Source: Eupeodes corollae (lineage: Eukaryota > Arthropoda > Insecta > Diptera > Syrphidae). Taken from it: a stretch of DNA of 64,000 nucleotides. The DNA lies in the NCBI RefSeq assembly GCF_945859685.1, contig NC_079147.1, positions 80,468,315-80,532,314 of the forward strand, given 5' to 3'. The notes beneath the pieces were generated by a model, which saw nothing but the letters and a program-made list of their open reading frames with translations, did no database searches and was not told the DNA's origin. This document shows, one piece after another, positions 43,773 to 54,720 of the stretch; position 1 is the first letter of the stretch; each line of letters opens with the position of its first letter. The translations under genes and the position numbers were made by a program.

Positions 43773-45732
43773 ATGATTTGAACTCATTATGCAATTTTTT
43801 AGATAAGAACTATATTGTGTTTCATCTTGGATTAGAAAAACCCGTTTTTGGTTGTCTTATGCTAAGATGCATATTTCAAAAACCTAATGCGATGAAAAAT
43901 TGTAAGGAGAAATTTGAATTCAGAAGAATTGAATCCCTTTGTGGGACAGCAAAAATACTTGATTTTGCTCATAGATGGCCCACTTGTATATCCACGTAAT
44001 TTAATAAGCTGCAGTCGGTGTTTTTTATCAGAGAATGACCAATTGATCTTTTATTGTTTCCCGTTCATGTTTTTTTTCCAAAATGTTTAGTTTCAAAAAC
44101 ATTTCCTTATAAGAATGTACTTTGTGTTTTGATCTTCACAGTTGATAGAACATTTAAACATTTTTAGTTCATTGTTCTTTTATTTGTCCATATGTGGGTG
44201 AAATTTGAATCACTCATCAACATCACATACGCATATGTTGGACTTTTGTATTTTTCAAAAACAAAGACAAAAATGAGTGTGTTTTGAAGTGCGTACCCTC
44301 TAAAGTGCATTGAATGGAAACTACCGCAGAAAACGCACATGTTAACCTTTGAACAAACAAAAATAACGAACTAAAAATGACAACGTCGTCAGTGGATTGA
44401 ATTGGATTGGATGGACTGAAGCCGGAATGATGCTGGTTGCTGGGTTGAGTGAAATAAATTGAGCCTAATAATGCGATGATGAACTGACAAATTTTTCTTT
44501 TATTAACTTTTCTCCGAGTGAACAAAATATTAAATAATATGTTTTAAATTAAGTAACACGTGATTTCAACGTGATTCTTGATTATTGCTATTTTTTGTTG
44601 GTTTTGTTGTTGATTCTCAAAAAACAATCTCATCATAACAATGAAACTGAAGAAATGATGATGATGATAGTGTGAATAGTCTGGCAGGTAGCGTCGAATT
44701 TTTAGAATTTTTATTTCACTTGTCAACTCTAAAAATATGAGTGAAAGTTAGTCTCGAGAATGTAAATGGACATGGTTTGATATTTGAAAGAAATCATGTT
44801 TAAAATTTTGTAGGTAAGTATTTATAATACATACAATGTAAAAATGTTAAATTGAAATTACAAAATACTTTCATGTTTTATAAGAAAATAGATTAAGTAG
44901 AAAAACTTGCTAAAACTGATGAACTTCATAATAAGAAAGTCACTAGACACACAACACGCATAGTTTACTTAAAAGACTGCAATAACAATGCAGTTAATAA
45001 TAATTTCTTCAATTGCTTTTAAATCGAAAGTAAATCGAAGAAATATATAAAAAAGACCTCATATAAAAAGCAGCAAGTCGCATAGGATGCACAAATTATC
45101 AACACTTATAAATCTGTCAACCTTGGCTGACAGTAACATCAAGTTGATGGCGGTTGTGATGGCTTGCTAGATAATTGGACTCGACTTATATTTATGCAGG
45201 TGAACGTTCTGTGAAAAAAGAAAAACACAAGCAAAAGGAGAAATATGGAGTGTAATTTCTAGATTAGTATTTTTATATTATATTAGGGACCAGTTAGTTA
45301 TCATTGGTTTTGGTATGTTTGGTCTCGAAATGAAGCTGATGATGATGATATATAATTCAACCCCCAACTTTTCTTTTAGTTCGTTTGTAATTTTTCAATG
45401 ACTAAAAGGTTTTTATTTTACAATTCGGAACATAATCGTTCCGCCAAAAAGCATTAAATTTGCTTTGTATTTCAACCTAATTTTGCTTTCAATGATCAAC
45501 ACTTAACCCAAATGCTTGATTCTAGTCAGAAAATGCTTGATTTTAATCTGGAAATATTTATCCAATAACATACATTTTTGATGAAAGCTATAACAGAAGA
45601 CAAACATGTTAAAAAATTTTAATGACCGGTTTCAAAGATGGTCCTATAAATTGAAATTTGAATTACCTAAATTTCATGTTTTGAATTGATGTGATTTTGC
45701 ATTTAAACAACTTCATTGATATTTTGGTGCGT
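43773..45732. other. A+T-rich stretch, no gene supported
   Basis: A 73-codon plus-strand frame at 43778-43999 (FEFRRIESLCGTAKILDFAH) is unrecognised. CATCATCATCATCAT-type short repeats lie near 44660 and 45340. Nothing else seen. Confidence 0.45.
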
Positions 45733-46568
45733 TGTACTTAATTCAACAATTCCGCCTACCCGACCTTGACGAAGTGAAGATAGCTATATCTTTACTTAAG
45801 TCAAACAAAACTGCTGGAGCTTACGGCATCGCTGCTGAACTATTCAAAGCAGCAGGCGATGACTTGGTACGGAGCATGCACCAACTCATCTGCAAAATAT
45901 GGTCGGAAGAAAGCATGCCCGATGAGTGGAATCTCAGCATAGTGTGGCCAATACATAAGAAAGGAGACCCTCTAAACTGCGCCAACTACAGAGGCATCAG
46001 TCTTCTTAACAACCTGATTGGTTCTTATCAGTGTGGCTTCAGACCAGAAAAGTGCACTATCGACCAAATATTCACACTACGGCAGATCTTGCAAAAAACC
46101 CAGGAACTTCAAATCGATACCCACCATCTCTTTATCGATTTTAAAGTCGCGTATGACAGCATCTATAGGGAAGAGCTCTACCGAGCAATGTCTAGTTTTG
46201 GCATCCCTGTCAAACTTATCCGTTTGTGCAGAATGACGATGGAGAATGCACGCTGCTCTATCAAGGTCGGAAAAGATCTTACCGATACATTTGATGTCAA
46301 AAAAGGTTTTAGACAAGGCGATGCACTGTCATGCGACTTCTTAAACTTCGTGCTGAAAAGAATTGTGCAAAACTCAACTGTCAACACTAGAGGCACAATC
46401 TTCCAAAGGTCCATCCAATTACTCGGATACGCATATGATATTGACATAATTGGAAGATCAAAGCGTGATGTCAGTGGAGCGTTTTTGAGCATTGCGACGG
46501 AAGCGAAGAAGATGGGTTTAGTGGTCAATAAGGACAAGACCAAGTATATGCTGCCAAAAGGACACTGA
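45732..46568 (+). pseudogene. reverse transcriptase of copy D
   Basis: An open frame of 278 codons. The first residues (MYLI) come from flanking DNA and the duplication, so the start is fortuitous. Then QQFRLPDLDEVKIAISLLKS, LICKIWSEESMPDEWNLSIV, YRGISLLNNLIGSYQCGFRP, box A LFIDFKVAYDSIYREEL, RQGDALSCDFLNFVLKRIVQ, and LLGYAYDIDIIGRSKRDVSG. The catalytic YADD has become YAYD (GAT to TAT), so RT activity is not expected. Between LLN and NLIG 19 residues present in copy A are missing. Confidence 0.9.
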
Positions 46569-46827
46569 ACAACGACGTCTTGGAAACAACGTCACCATGG
46601 ACAGCTATAACTTTTAGGTAATTAAGGACTTTGTCAGCGCTGAAATCAAACGAAGAATAACTATAGCAAATCACTGCTTCTTTGGACTTAGAAGACAATT
46701 GAGAAATAAAGTCCTCTCTCGAGCATCTAAACTCATCATCCCGGTTCTCATTTAGGGCGCTGAGGCCTGGACCCTGTCAAAGAAAGATGAGAGCGTCTTA
46801 GGATGCTTCGAGAGAAAAATTCTTCGG

Positions 46828-47169
46828 GTGATTTTTGGTCCCATACGCATAGATGGAGAATGGAGAAGAAGATATAACGACGAACTGTGCGGACTGTACA
46901 GCGACACTTACCTAGTTAGCAGAATTAAAGTCCAACGGCTAAGATGGCTAGGTCATGTAGATCGGATGGACATCAACGCTCCAGCCCGGAAGGTCTTCGA
47001 ATCCAATCGCGAGGGACGGCGCAGTAGAGGAAGACCGCGACTCAGGTGGCGCACCCAGGTGGGAGAGGACCTGAACCAACTTGGCATGCTAAACTGGAGA
47101 CAGCTAGCTAGGGACCGAGCTGGCTGGAGACGCATGTTGGTTGAGGCCCAGGTCCGCCCCGGACTGTAG
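46828..47169 (+). pseudogene. C-terminal region of copy D
   Basis: 113 codons: MIFGPIRIDGEWRRRYNDEL, CGLYSDTYLVSRIKVQRLRW, LGHVDRMDINAPARKVFESN and GRRSRGRPRLRWRTQVGEDL, ending in VEAQVRPGL. It is the least damaged example of the family's basic C-terminus. The stretch between it and the RT frame is frameshifted. Confidence 0.8.
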
Positions 47170-47177
47170 CGCCACCT

Positions 47178-47193
47178 TAAGTAAGTAAGTAAG
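47178..47193 (+). repeat. (TAAG)4 tail of copy D
   Basis: Four tandem TAAG units, followed directly by the 3' copy of the target-site duplication. Confidence 0.85.
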
Positions 47194-47239
47194 TGTACTT
47201 AATTTTCACGAATCTATAAATTCCTTATCATAACAAAGA

Positions 47240-47966
47240 TTTGTACTTATATAGGGTTAGATGTCGTGGCGTTTGCTGTGTGGCACGTAGCGCCGCGGCC
47301 GTCCTGCTGGAACCACATGTAGTCTAGGTTCATATGATTCAATTGGGGCCATAAGAAATTAGTTATAATCCTTATGTAGCGCTCGCTGTTGAAGGTGACC
47401 TCCTAAATAACGTCGTTTTTAAAGAAGTACACAAACACCAAACGGTAACTTTTTGAGGATGCATTATGACATGGTGAACCTATCGTGGGTTGGTAGCAAT
47501 GTTGCTTGTTAACACAGCCAATCATCCAAAAATGCGCATGGTCACTAAAGATGATTTTTAGTCCAAAATCGGCCTCTTCCAAACGAATCGAAGCCCAGTC
47601 CGCGAATATACGGCGATGACTATGGTCATGAACTTTAAACTCCTGGGTCAGTTGGATCTTGTATACAGGTGTAGGCCCGTCCTGATGCAAAATTCGACAA
47701 ATTGAAGTCTGCGAAAAGCCTAATTCTTGTGCCCGGCGAGGAATAGACTGCCTCGGGTTCTGCTGTACACTTTCACGGACCAAGGCGATGTTCTCGGCCG
47801 ATCTTGCGTTCCTTGAACGTACAAGTGTTGGATGATTGTTTACTGAACCGGTCCTCTAAAATTTGGCCACCAATCGTGGAAGAGTCGACGTTTTCAATAA
47901 CGAACACTCATTTTGATAATAAAATTTTATCATTTGAACGTGCTGTTCAGTAGTGTAACTTGCCAT
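47240..47966 (-). pseudogene. mariner-type transposase relic with N-terminus
   Basis: The minus strand starts MASYTTEQHVQMIKFYYQNE at 47966, the usual helix-turn-helix start. Part of the DNA-binding domain is deleted before LPRLVAKF. After a stop come RSRNARSAENIALVRESVQQ, NPRQSIPRRAQELGFSQTSI, CRILHQDG, YKIQLTQEFKVHDHSHRRIF and IIFSDHAHFWMIGCVNKQHC (first Asp kept, Glu to His). VYFFKNDVI, a TAG stop, and EVTFNSERYIRIITNFLWPQ follow, then MWFQQDG (second Asp kept), a two-residue insertion, and ATCHTANAT. The part with the last catalytic Asp is missing. Confidence 0.8.
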
Positions 47967-48592
47967 AATGATTTAGTATAAGCAACTGAATAATAAATAA
48001 AACATTAAACAGATATCACCAAAACAAAATGGCCGCTACAGGGCGCCAAAATCTACCCGCACCAATTTAAAAACCTTAGAATTAATTATTGTTTAAACTC
48101 TCTATTTAAAGTCTTTCGATCATTCATTCAGTAACGTTGTTGGCTTTTTTCTTGGCAAATATTGCATTCGTATAAATCTTTCTAACTAAAGATTTTAAAC
48201 AAACATGGCTTTACGATGGTAGAGAAGTCGAAGAAAGTAGGTCCCCCGATTGCATCTGTCTCTTTGTTCACGCCTCTACAACCCAAACCATTAGGTCGAT
48301 TGAGTTCAAACTTTAAAAGTTTGAACCTGATTTCCGTTAGTCTTTTTTTCAGGATTTGTTTCGAAGACCAAGAATAACAGTTGTCCCCATAAAAAAGTTG
48401 AGGACAAAAATCGATTTTAATTAAATTTTCTGCGATTTTTCTTAACATGGCTTCTTTTAATAAATAGAACCGTAATTTTTTTTTAAGTTTTTTCAAGAAT
48501 TAATGAACCGATTTCAATAATTTTTTCTTTGCACAAGTTCTTATACTGCTTTAATAATATTGAATGATCAAAGATGTAATTGTTTTTTTTTT
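47967..48592. other. no gene seen
   Basis: The first ~100 bases may include the mariner 5' end. A 104-codon minus-strand frame at 48182-48496 is Lys/Leu/Phe-rich with no motif. Confidence 0.4.
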
Positions 48593-49350
48593 TTAACTTC
48601 CCATAGGAAGTTATAGTAATGGGTCCGATTTGTCAAATTGAAAATTTTGACATTTCTCGACGTTTCAAGGTCCCTAGAGTTGAAATAAAAGTTTTTTAGA
48701 AAGATGTAATGTCTGTGTTTGTACGTCCGTACGTTTGTACGTTCACGACGTTTTTTTCGTTGTCCATAGCTCAAGAACCAGAAGAGATATCGACTTCAAA
48801 TAAATTTTATTAAACAGATACTAAGGCAGAAAGATGCAGAAAGGGCTCTCAAAAAAATTGCGTAGGCGGTTTCTTACCATAGCAGGTTAAAAAAAAGGTG
48901 AACACTTTGGTTAACCCTAAATATCTTACGAACCAAAAACGTTAGAGACTTGAATTAAATTTTATAGTAGTATATTGTAACGTAATACCAAACACGTATA
49001 TTTTGTTGAAAAAAAATTCAATTAATGGTTTTTTTATTAATCAGAAAAACTGAAGAAATAAAATTTGTCACCTCGAAAATTCTACGAATACAAAATAATT
49101 TTATCTCCAAAACATCTGGTAAAATTTTGAGAAAAATCGAATTGACAGTTTTTTTTATAAAAAATAAAAATCTAAAAAAAAACATTACTCTAAGCTGCTA
49201 AAAATTGATGTTCGGTTCTTCCAATTTGTGAAAATTTTGGAAATACTACTTAAATTGGTAAAAATTAGTTTTTGACTAAAATTTTCTTTATATAAAAAAT
49301 ATTGTTAATAAGTTAAAAAAATGTAAGAATAATTCAAGTAACAACTTTTT
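48593..49350 (+). mobile_element. unclassified element U, copy 2 (truncated)
   Basis: Begins TTAACTTCCCATAGGAAGTT, a clean hairpin (TAACTTCC / GGAAGTTA), after a T-run. It follows copy 1 closely through AAGAACCAGAAGAGATATCG and AACCCTAAATATCTTACGAA. It then loses the later tandem units and fades by about 49350. The right end is missing. Confidence 0.7.
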
Positions 49351-50600
49351 TAATCCAACAAGTTATTTTTGTGTCTTTTATTATGTTAAAAAGCAAACAG
49401 AATAATGTTTTGAAGGATGCACCATCGCACTCAGGAAAAGATGTACCATCTCAAAAAAATAGTCAGAAGTGGATTGTAAGCAAAATATAGCAAAAATAAA
49501 TAAATTTGGTGGAACTACAGCTCTTGAAGCACTATTTATCTGCTCAAGTAATATCAGGAATGGATTCTATATTCAATTTGTCAATTCCTTATAAAAAGAC
49601 GGTACCCGAATAATTGTAGAGTCTTATGAATTTTTAAACTTTTTGTAACAAACATTTATATAATTAATTCCGAAACGAACACATCGAACAAAATCTAAGT
49701 TCAGAATCAGACTATTGTTTCGGAACTGCCTCAAACAAAAACAGAACAGATCAACTAATTAAATGGAAAGTAATGTCTGTTAACCGTGTAAGCTGTCAAT
49801 TTGTATTATGACAGTATTTTGAGAAACGTCCTTGTCAGATAGTTGTTAGCTAACCAATTGACAATGAAATTTTAAGACTTTTAGACGAAGTTACTCAATT
49901 GTGTTAACAGGCTTTTGCCAGCTGAATGGCAGCTATTACCACAGCAATGAAAGATTTGATAATAGACATTTTAAGATCTGATAATGTCTGTGCTATTTTT
50001 GAAGCTGTCTTTTCAAAATCTTTCAATCTGTCAGTCGGTAAAGTTGTTTGGCTGTTTTTAAATTTCTCTAACTTACTTAGATAAATGAGTTGACATTTGG
50101 TAAATTGAATCTTCTTAACTAGCTTAGCAAATACGTAAATTATAATTTGATATTGTTTCCAAAGTATTAAAGTTGGTCAAAGCCTAAGCTATGTATGTTC
50201 TTGAAAAGTAACGACATTATTACATCTATTATAAAACTCATTCGCATGTATGATGCTGAAGCGTTCTGGCAGAAATATGGGAGTGTTTCTTTTTAGCAAC
50301 AATGACGGTCGATTCCACAATGTCACAGCAGAGTCAACGCAGATTTGGTGAAAATTAATTGTTAGACGCTTTAACTTTAGTTAAAATACCGCAAGTAAGC
50401 TTCGGGGCTAAATAATGTATTGAACTAGTAGGGATGGACAATTAATGTCATAATTAATATTAATATATCCGATCCACGAGGGGCTGATTTCAGAGACACA
50501 ATTGAGCTTCAATGCTCTAAGATCTCCCAACACGTAGTTTCTTGTGGTATTAATAATTGCTTTTAAACCGAAAGTTTGATCTTCCTTCAAACCTGGAAGC
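49351..50600. other. A+T-rich stretch, no gene supported
   Basis: Scattered TGACAG/CTGTCA motifs near 49.8 kb. A minus-strand frame at 50408-50614 (TFGLKAIINTTRNYVLGDLR) is unrecognised. Confidence 0.4.
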
Positions 50601-50604
50601 TGAT

Positions 50605-50822
50605 ATTCCAACAAATGGAGTGAACCTACAGTTTCAAGCCGATTCCGAACGACTAATTATAAAACACTTTTTATGACAAGAATTACTCTTGGAGGATTTG
50701 TCAATTCTTCACAACCGTAACAGTAACCATGAAAAATGGCACAGGTAGGGTTCGATTCCAAGACCTCTGGCATTACAGTCTAATGCCCTAACAATTACAC
50801 CACGGGTAACTGAAGTAGTATG
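50605..50822 (-). mobile_element. SINE, copy 4
   Basis: The reverse complement reads GTTACCCGTGGTGTAATTGT, TAGGGCATTAGACTGTAATG, CCAGAGGTCTTGGAATCGAA and CCCTACCTGTGCCA: a tRNA-like head with box A (GTGGTGTAATTGTTAGGGC). The body GTCGTTCGGAATCGGCTTGA with AACTGTAGGTTCACTCCAT follows. It matches copies 1 and 5. It is not a tRNA gene: the arms do not pair properly and the body is shared. Confidence 0.65.
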
Positions 50823-51264
50823 GTATTTCTAAATTTAATTCTTCGTCTTCTCAATACTTAAACGTCATTCCTGACGTTTATATTTACTTCAAGGTATTCT
50901 ATCAGCATTGACTTTTTACCTTAGCTGAAGCATAGATGATTTTTGTTGATAGAAGGTGTTTCATCTTATCCTCGATTATTTTAAGGGTAAACTTGATTCC
51001 GTTGGTCTTCAAAAACAGTAAAGGGTTCTTAAACAATGCGTTGAACGCAGATGATGAGAATTAAAGGCTTTTTTAACAATTCGTTGAACGCAGCCGATGA
51101 GGATTATATCATCCTCATTATATCGTCTGCCGTGTTGATTTCTGCTTCTGTTCGATATGAAAGCAATGTCACATGCTAGCGTATTTAGCAATATTTCGAA
51201 AAGGTCGGAAGAATTGGAACGTTTTTTCTGTTAAAGAGATTCATTGTCATATAGAGAGCTCTGG

Positions 51265-51420
51265 ACGATGAATGGTATCATATGCGCCCTTGAAGTCGAT
51301 AAGAACCTAGACTTTCCACGAAATGTCTCCAATATAAGAATGTGATCTATGGTCGATCTGCTGGACCAGAAGCTCGGTATTAAAACTTCGCATGTAACTT
51401 GTATTAGGTATATAATTTAT
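51265..51420 (-). pseudogene. non-LTR RT box A fragment
   Basis: The minus strand reads VLIDFKGAYDTIHRPELSI after a decayed RPGRSTIDHI-like segment. This is the RT box A region, here with FKGAYD. It resembles the RTE-like copies but is too short to assign. Confidence 0.55.
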
Positions 51421-52430
51421 CGATGATGTGATACATACCTTTTAACGTCCTTGAAGAATTCCGATGATAATTCATTTGAACCGAATGAATTCTTGGTATT
51501 GTTCGCATCTTCTGAAGCACGATGAACCTTTTTTATACTACAGCTAGATAAACAAAGTTTTTATCTATTAGACGATGGGTGTTTTTCTTACCATATCACT
51601 TCATCTTAAAGAGGAATTTTACAGCTTCTGGAAATGCTGTTTGGAAACATCTACTTTTCCCTTTGCTTCAATGACTAGGTCACCATTTCACTGGTTTGAA
51701 GAAACTGCTTTCCGGTTTTGAAGCCAGCAACAAATAGTTCTCATTCGGTTTCTAAGTATTAGGTATAGCTATATCACAACTCGCCCAACTTCAATTCCTG
51801 CCTTCTCCACCTACGAGCAAAAAAGCACAAAATGTTTCATTCAAAACATAATTCCGCTTATAAATCAAACATGATGTTAAAATCAAATGCAAAATCCTGC
51901 TCTGAATAAATCAATTCACAATAAGTCGCTCACATGCAAATTAACTTAACAATTTATAACACTTCACTTTCAAGTTTCATAAACCAAGTCTTAATAGATC
52001 TTATAGCAAAAATGGAACTTACAAAAAAAACTTTGTATGATTTTTTCCAAGTTAATATGCATGCAATGCATGGGCTTCTCTCAAGGTCGGTATGTTTTAT
52101 AAGAGCATGTCACTCCAAATGAATAGATACTCAATACACATATTTATTTCCTCTCTAATTTTAATCAAATCAAAATGAATAATAAATTCAAAATTGATTA
52201 ACATTCGATTAAAAATATTCAAGGGTCGACAAATTTTCAAAGTGCAACAGGTATCAATCAAATGATCGTAAACTATGCATAAAACAAAAACTCAAAGCGC
52301 GAAAGATACTTTCACTCATTGGAATTCTGAACATTATAATTTGTTAGTAAGAACGTTTTGTGTTCTGTATCTGTATCTACGATATTTTCATTGAGTAATT
52401 CGAAATTTCCGATCACACGAACTGATCGCC
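51421..52430. other. no gene seen
   Basis: Nothing recognisable in this A+T-rich stretch. Confidence 0.45.
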
Positions 52431-52599
52431 TCCACCCTCAACGCTGACACTTTGTCTCCGCAACATGTCACATATTTAAAGAAGCCTGTCGACTTTGTTA
52501 TGCTGACATGTGTTTTGTATGGCCTATGCATGGTGTAGACTGTTGGTAGGTAAGTCAAATTAGTCACGTCGACGACGACGACGTCAGATACAAATTTCC

Positions 52600-53057
52600 C
52601 AGATTCTGCGCACTAGGAGCATATTTTTGAATACCTATACTTTATGGGAACTTATTCTGCTGTTGGGTGCACTTTACACAAAAATGAATGCTCATTGCTG
52701 TTGATTTTGTGTTCTTTCAAAAACTATGCTCATCAGTTGGAAAGCGATCGTGAAACTGTTAAATACAAAACGAGTACGATTCTGAGACTGAGATACTTTT
52801 GTGTAGTCAGCGAAAAACGAAACGCTGCTGGGGAAAAAGATATTTATTAGCGTGTCGAGTGTGGAAAATTGTTTTTATTTACGATATTTTAAATAAAAAT
52901 AAAAAAATATAAAAATTTGATAATTGAATAAAACACAAGAAATATAATAAAAAGTGCTTTAAAGAAAAAATTGTAAAATTTAAGTTTGGAAAAGTTTTGT
53001 TAAGTGGAATTGCTGAGTGAATAATATTCAAAAATGCATAGCACACTCTTGGAGGAG
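52600..53057 (+). other. candidate 5' UTR and first coding exon (speculative)
   Basis: The ATG at 53034 lies in a good insect context (CAAAAATGC). Eight codons (MHSTLLEE) are followed by GTAATG, a possible donor, at 53058. The 52.4-52.86 kb region upstream is less A+T-rich than its surroundings, as promoter or leader DNA often is. If real, the gene would continue rightward beyond the window. No downstream exon or clear core promoter supports it. Confidence 0.2.
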
Positions 53058-54720
53058 GTAATGTATTTTGTTTGTTCAATTAAATTTATTGGATTAATTT
53101 TCTCTGGAACAATCTTTTCTGTTTGTGGTGTTTGAAATTAAAGAATGAATTCTCTTCACAGTAGACATTATCAGTTTACCATCATTTGACATTTTAAAGG
53201 TCATTGTTATTAAATTCTTTGTTTGTTCTCGAAATTTATTCTGGCTGGATATTATTTCAACATAAAAGATATGGAAATTCGAACAGCGTGCAATATTTTA
53301 TGGATATCATTTGAAGTTTTTTTTAAATAAAATAGAAAAGAAGTTTTGAACATTTTGTTATAACACTGTTTAACAACACAATACGTTAAAAACATTGTTC
53401 CTCGTTGCATGACAATATTTTGTAAGTAATTTCATTCTTTGTTTGCAAAATATTCTAGGCGACAAATATTGGTTCGCTTTTATTAAATGTTTTAAGTTCA
53501 TTACAATTTCCTTAATATAAAATTTTATTGAATTCAATAGCGTAACGGGTTCGTGAAATGTTTGGGGTCAAAAAGATTTTTAACTTTTTGCAAAAGAAAA
53601 ACTACTTACTGGATTTTATATAAAAGTAATTTTTGCACATCTTGATACAAAGTATCTCGAAAGTGCGTTTACCCGCACACACACCGATCCTTAAAACATC
53701 TTAAAATGTAAAATTTTTTGAATTTTGACAATGAATTTTAATAACTTTTAACTTTCTATGCGATGGTAATAAATGCAAAAGATTTAATCTTAAAAATAAA
53801 ACCGGTTGACAAAATTACGTTTTTTTTTCGGTCACACTAACGAAAAAATACTTTTTAAAAGGATTGAGTTATCCTGAATTCAAATACCGCCTTACAAAAT
53901 ATGCAACTTTGAAAATGTTAAAGACAACTAAAGACTAGAGTTCAAGCAACCTAAAATTAAGTACTAAAATGATTTTGCAAAGTACAAATCTTTGTCTATT
54001 AGGTATCGAATAGTTTAAATCATTTTAGTATTTTACTTGTTTCTAGAAATTCTCATTTTAGTTATTAGTCTTTATTTGAACCTAAAAAAAGTTTTGATTT
54101 AAAATTTCATGTTTGGATTTAAAGTTTTGGAGTTAATTTTTAGTGCTTGAGTTTTAAAAATTTCAAAAACTTTATACAATAAATAATTCAACTTAATTCA
54201 CGAAAAGATTAAAAATTAAGAAAACCATCATGAATTTTATTGAAGTAAAACTAATTCATGAATTTTTCGAATTTTTAAAGTAATATCTTAAAACCTTTAT
54301 GCGATAGAGTAGTTTTGAAGTTGGATTAAATCATTGGAAAAAGTGCAATTTAATTGCTAGTAGCAACGCCTTGTCCACCAGTGATAGCTAATATGCTAAC
54401 TTAAATATGAACATTTTCTTAAACTGTCCATACATATATAAATTAAACTTTGGGACCGTTATTACCATTAAGAAGTTAGTTATATTATTTGAACTTTTTT
54501 CTGACCTTTACTTTTGACAGAATGCATTGGAACGATGAGAATGTACTTGAACTTTAATTACCGTTTTTAGATGTGCTCAAACTTCAAAAATGTATGGAGG
54601 CGTTTAACGGAGTTCTTTCAAAACAAAAGTTCCAATAGAAAGTTTCACTTTATTTGAACGTATGTAAGGGTCATCGTATGTATTTTACAAATTGTCTAAA
54701 AACTGGGATTAAATACTTAA
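53058..54720. other. A+T-rich stretch, no gene seen
   Basis: No coding sequence or element recognised. Confidence 0.45.

Larger units (their letters stand above)
45733..47204 (+). mobile_element. RTE-like non-LTR retrotransposon copy D with target-site duplication
   Basis: The element proper is 45744-47193. It is flanked by an exact 11-bp direct repeat, TGTACTTAATT, at 45733-45743 and 47194-47204: the target-site duplication of a 5'-truncated insertion. It starts inside the sequence before DLDEVKIAI, carries the RT and C-terminal region, and ends in four TAAG units (47178-47193). Damage: YADD reads YAYD, 57 bp are missing in the fingers, and frameshifts lie after 46568. The exact duplication makes it one of the younger insertions here. 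Confidence 0.9.

Noticed and set aside
44223..44525. 100-codon minus-strand open frame (MFTRRKVNKRKICQFIIALL)
   Set aside because: A possible signal-like start but low-complexity Phe/Leu/Ser content, no motif, no splice or promoter context; consistent with chance.
50745..50820. tRNA-like sequence with GGTTCGATTCC on the plus strand
   Set aside because: Cloverleaf pairing fails and the same sequence with its body recurs at 7.9 and 56.9 kb, so it is a SINE head and not a tRNA gene.
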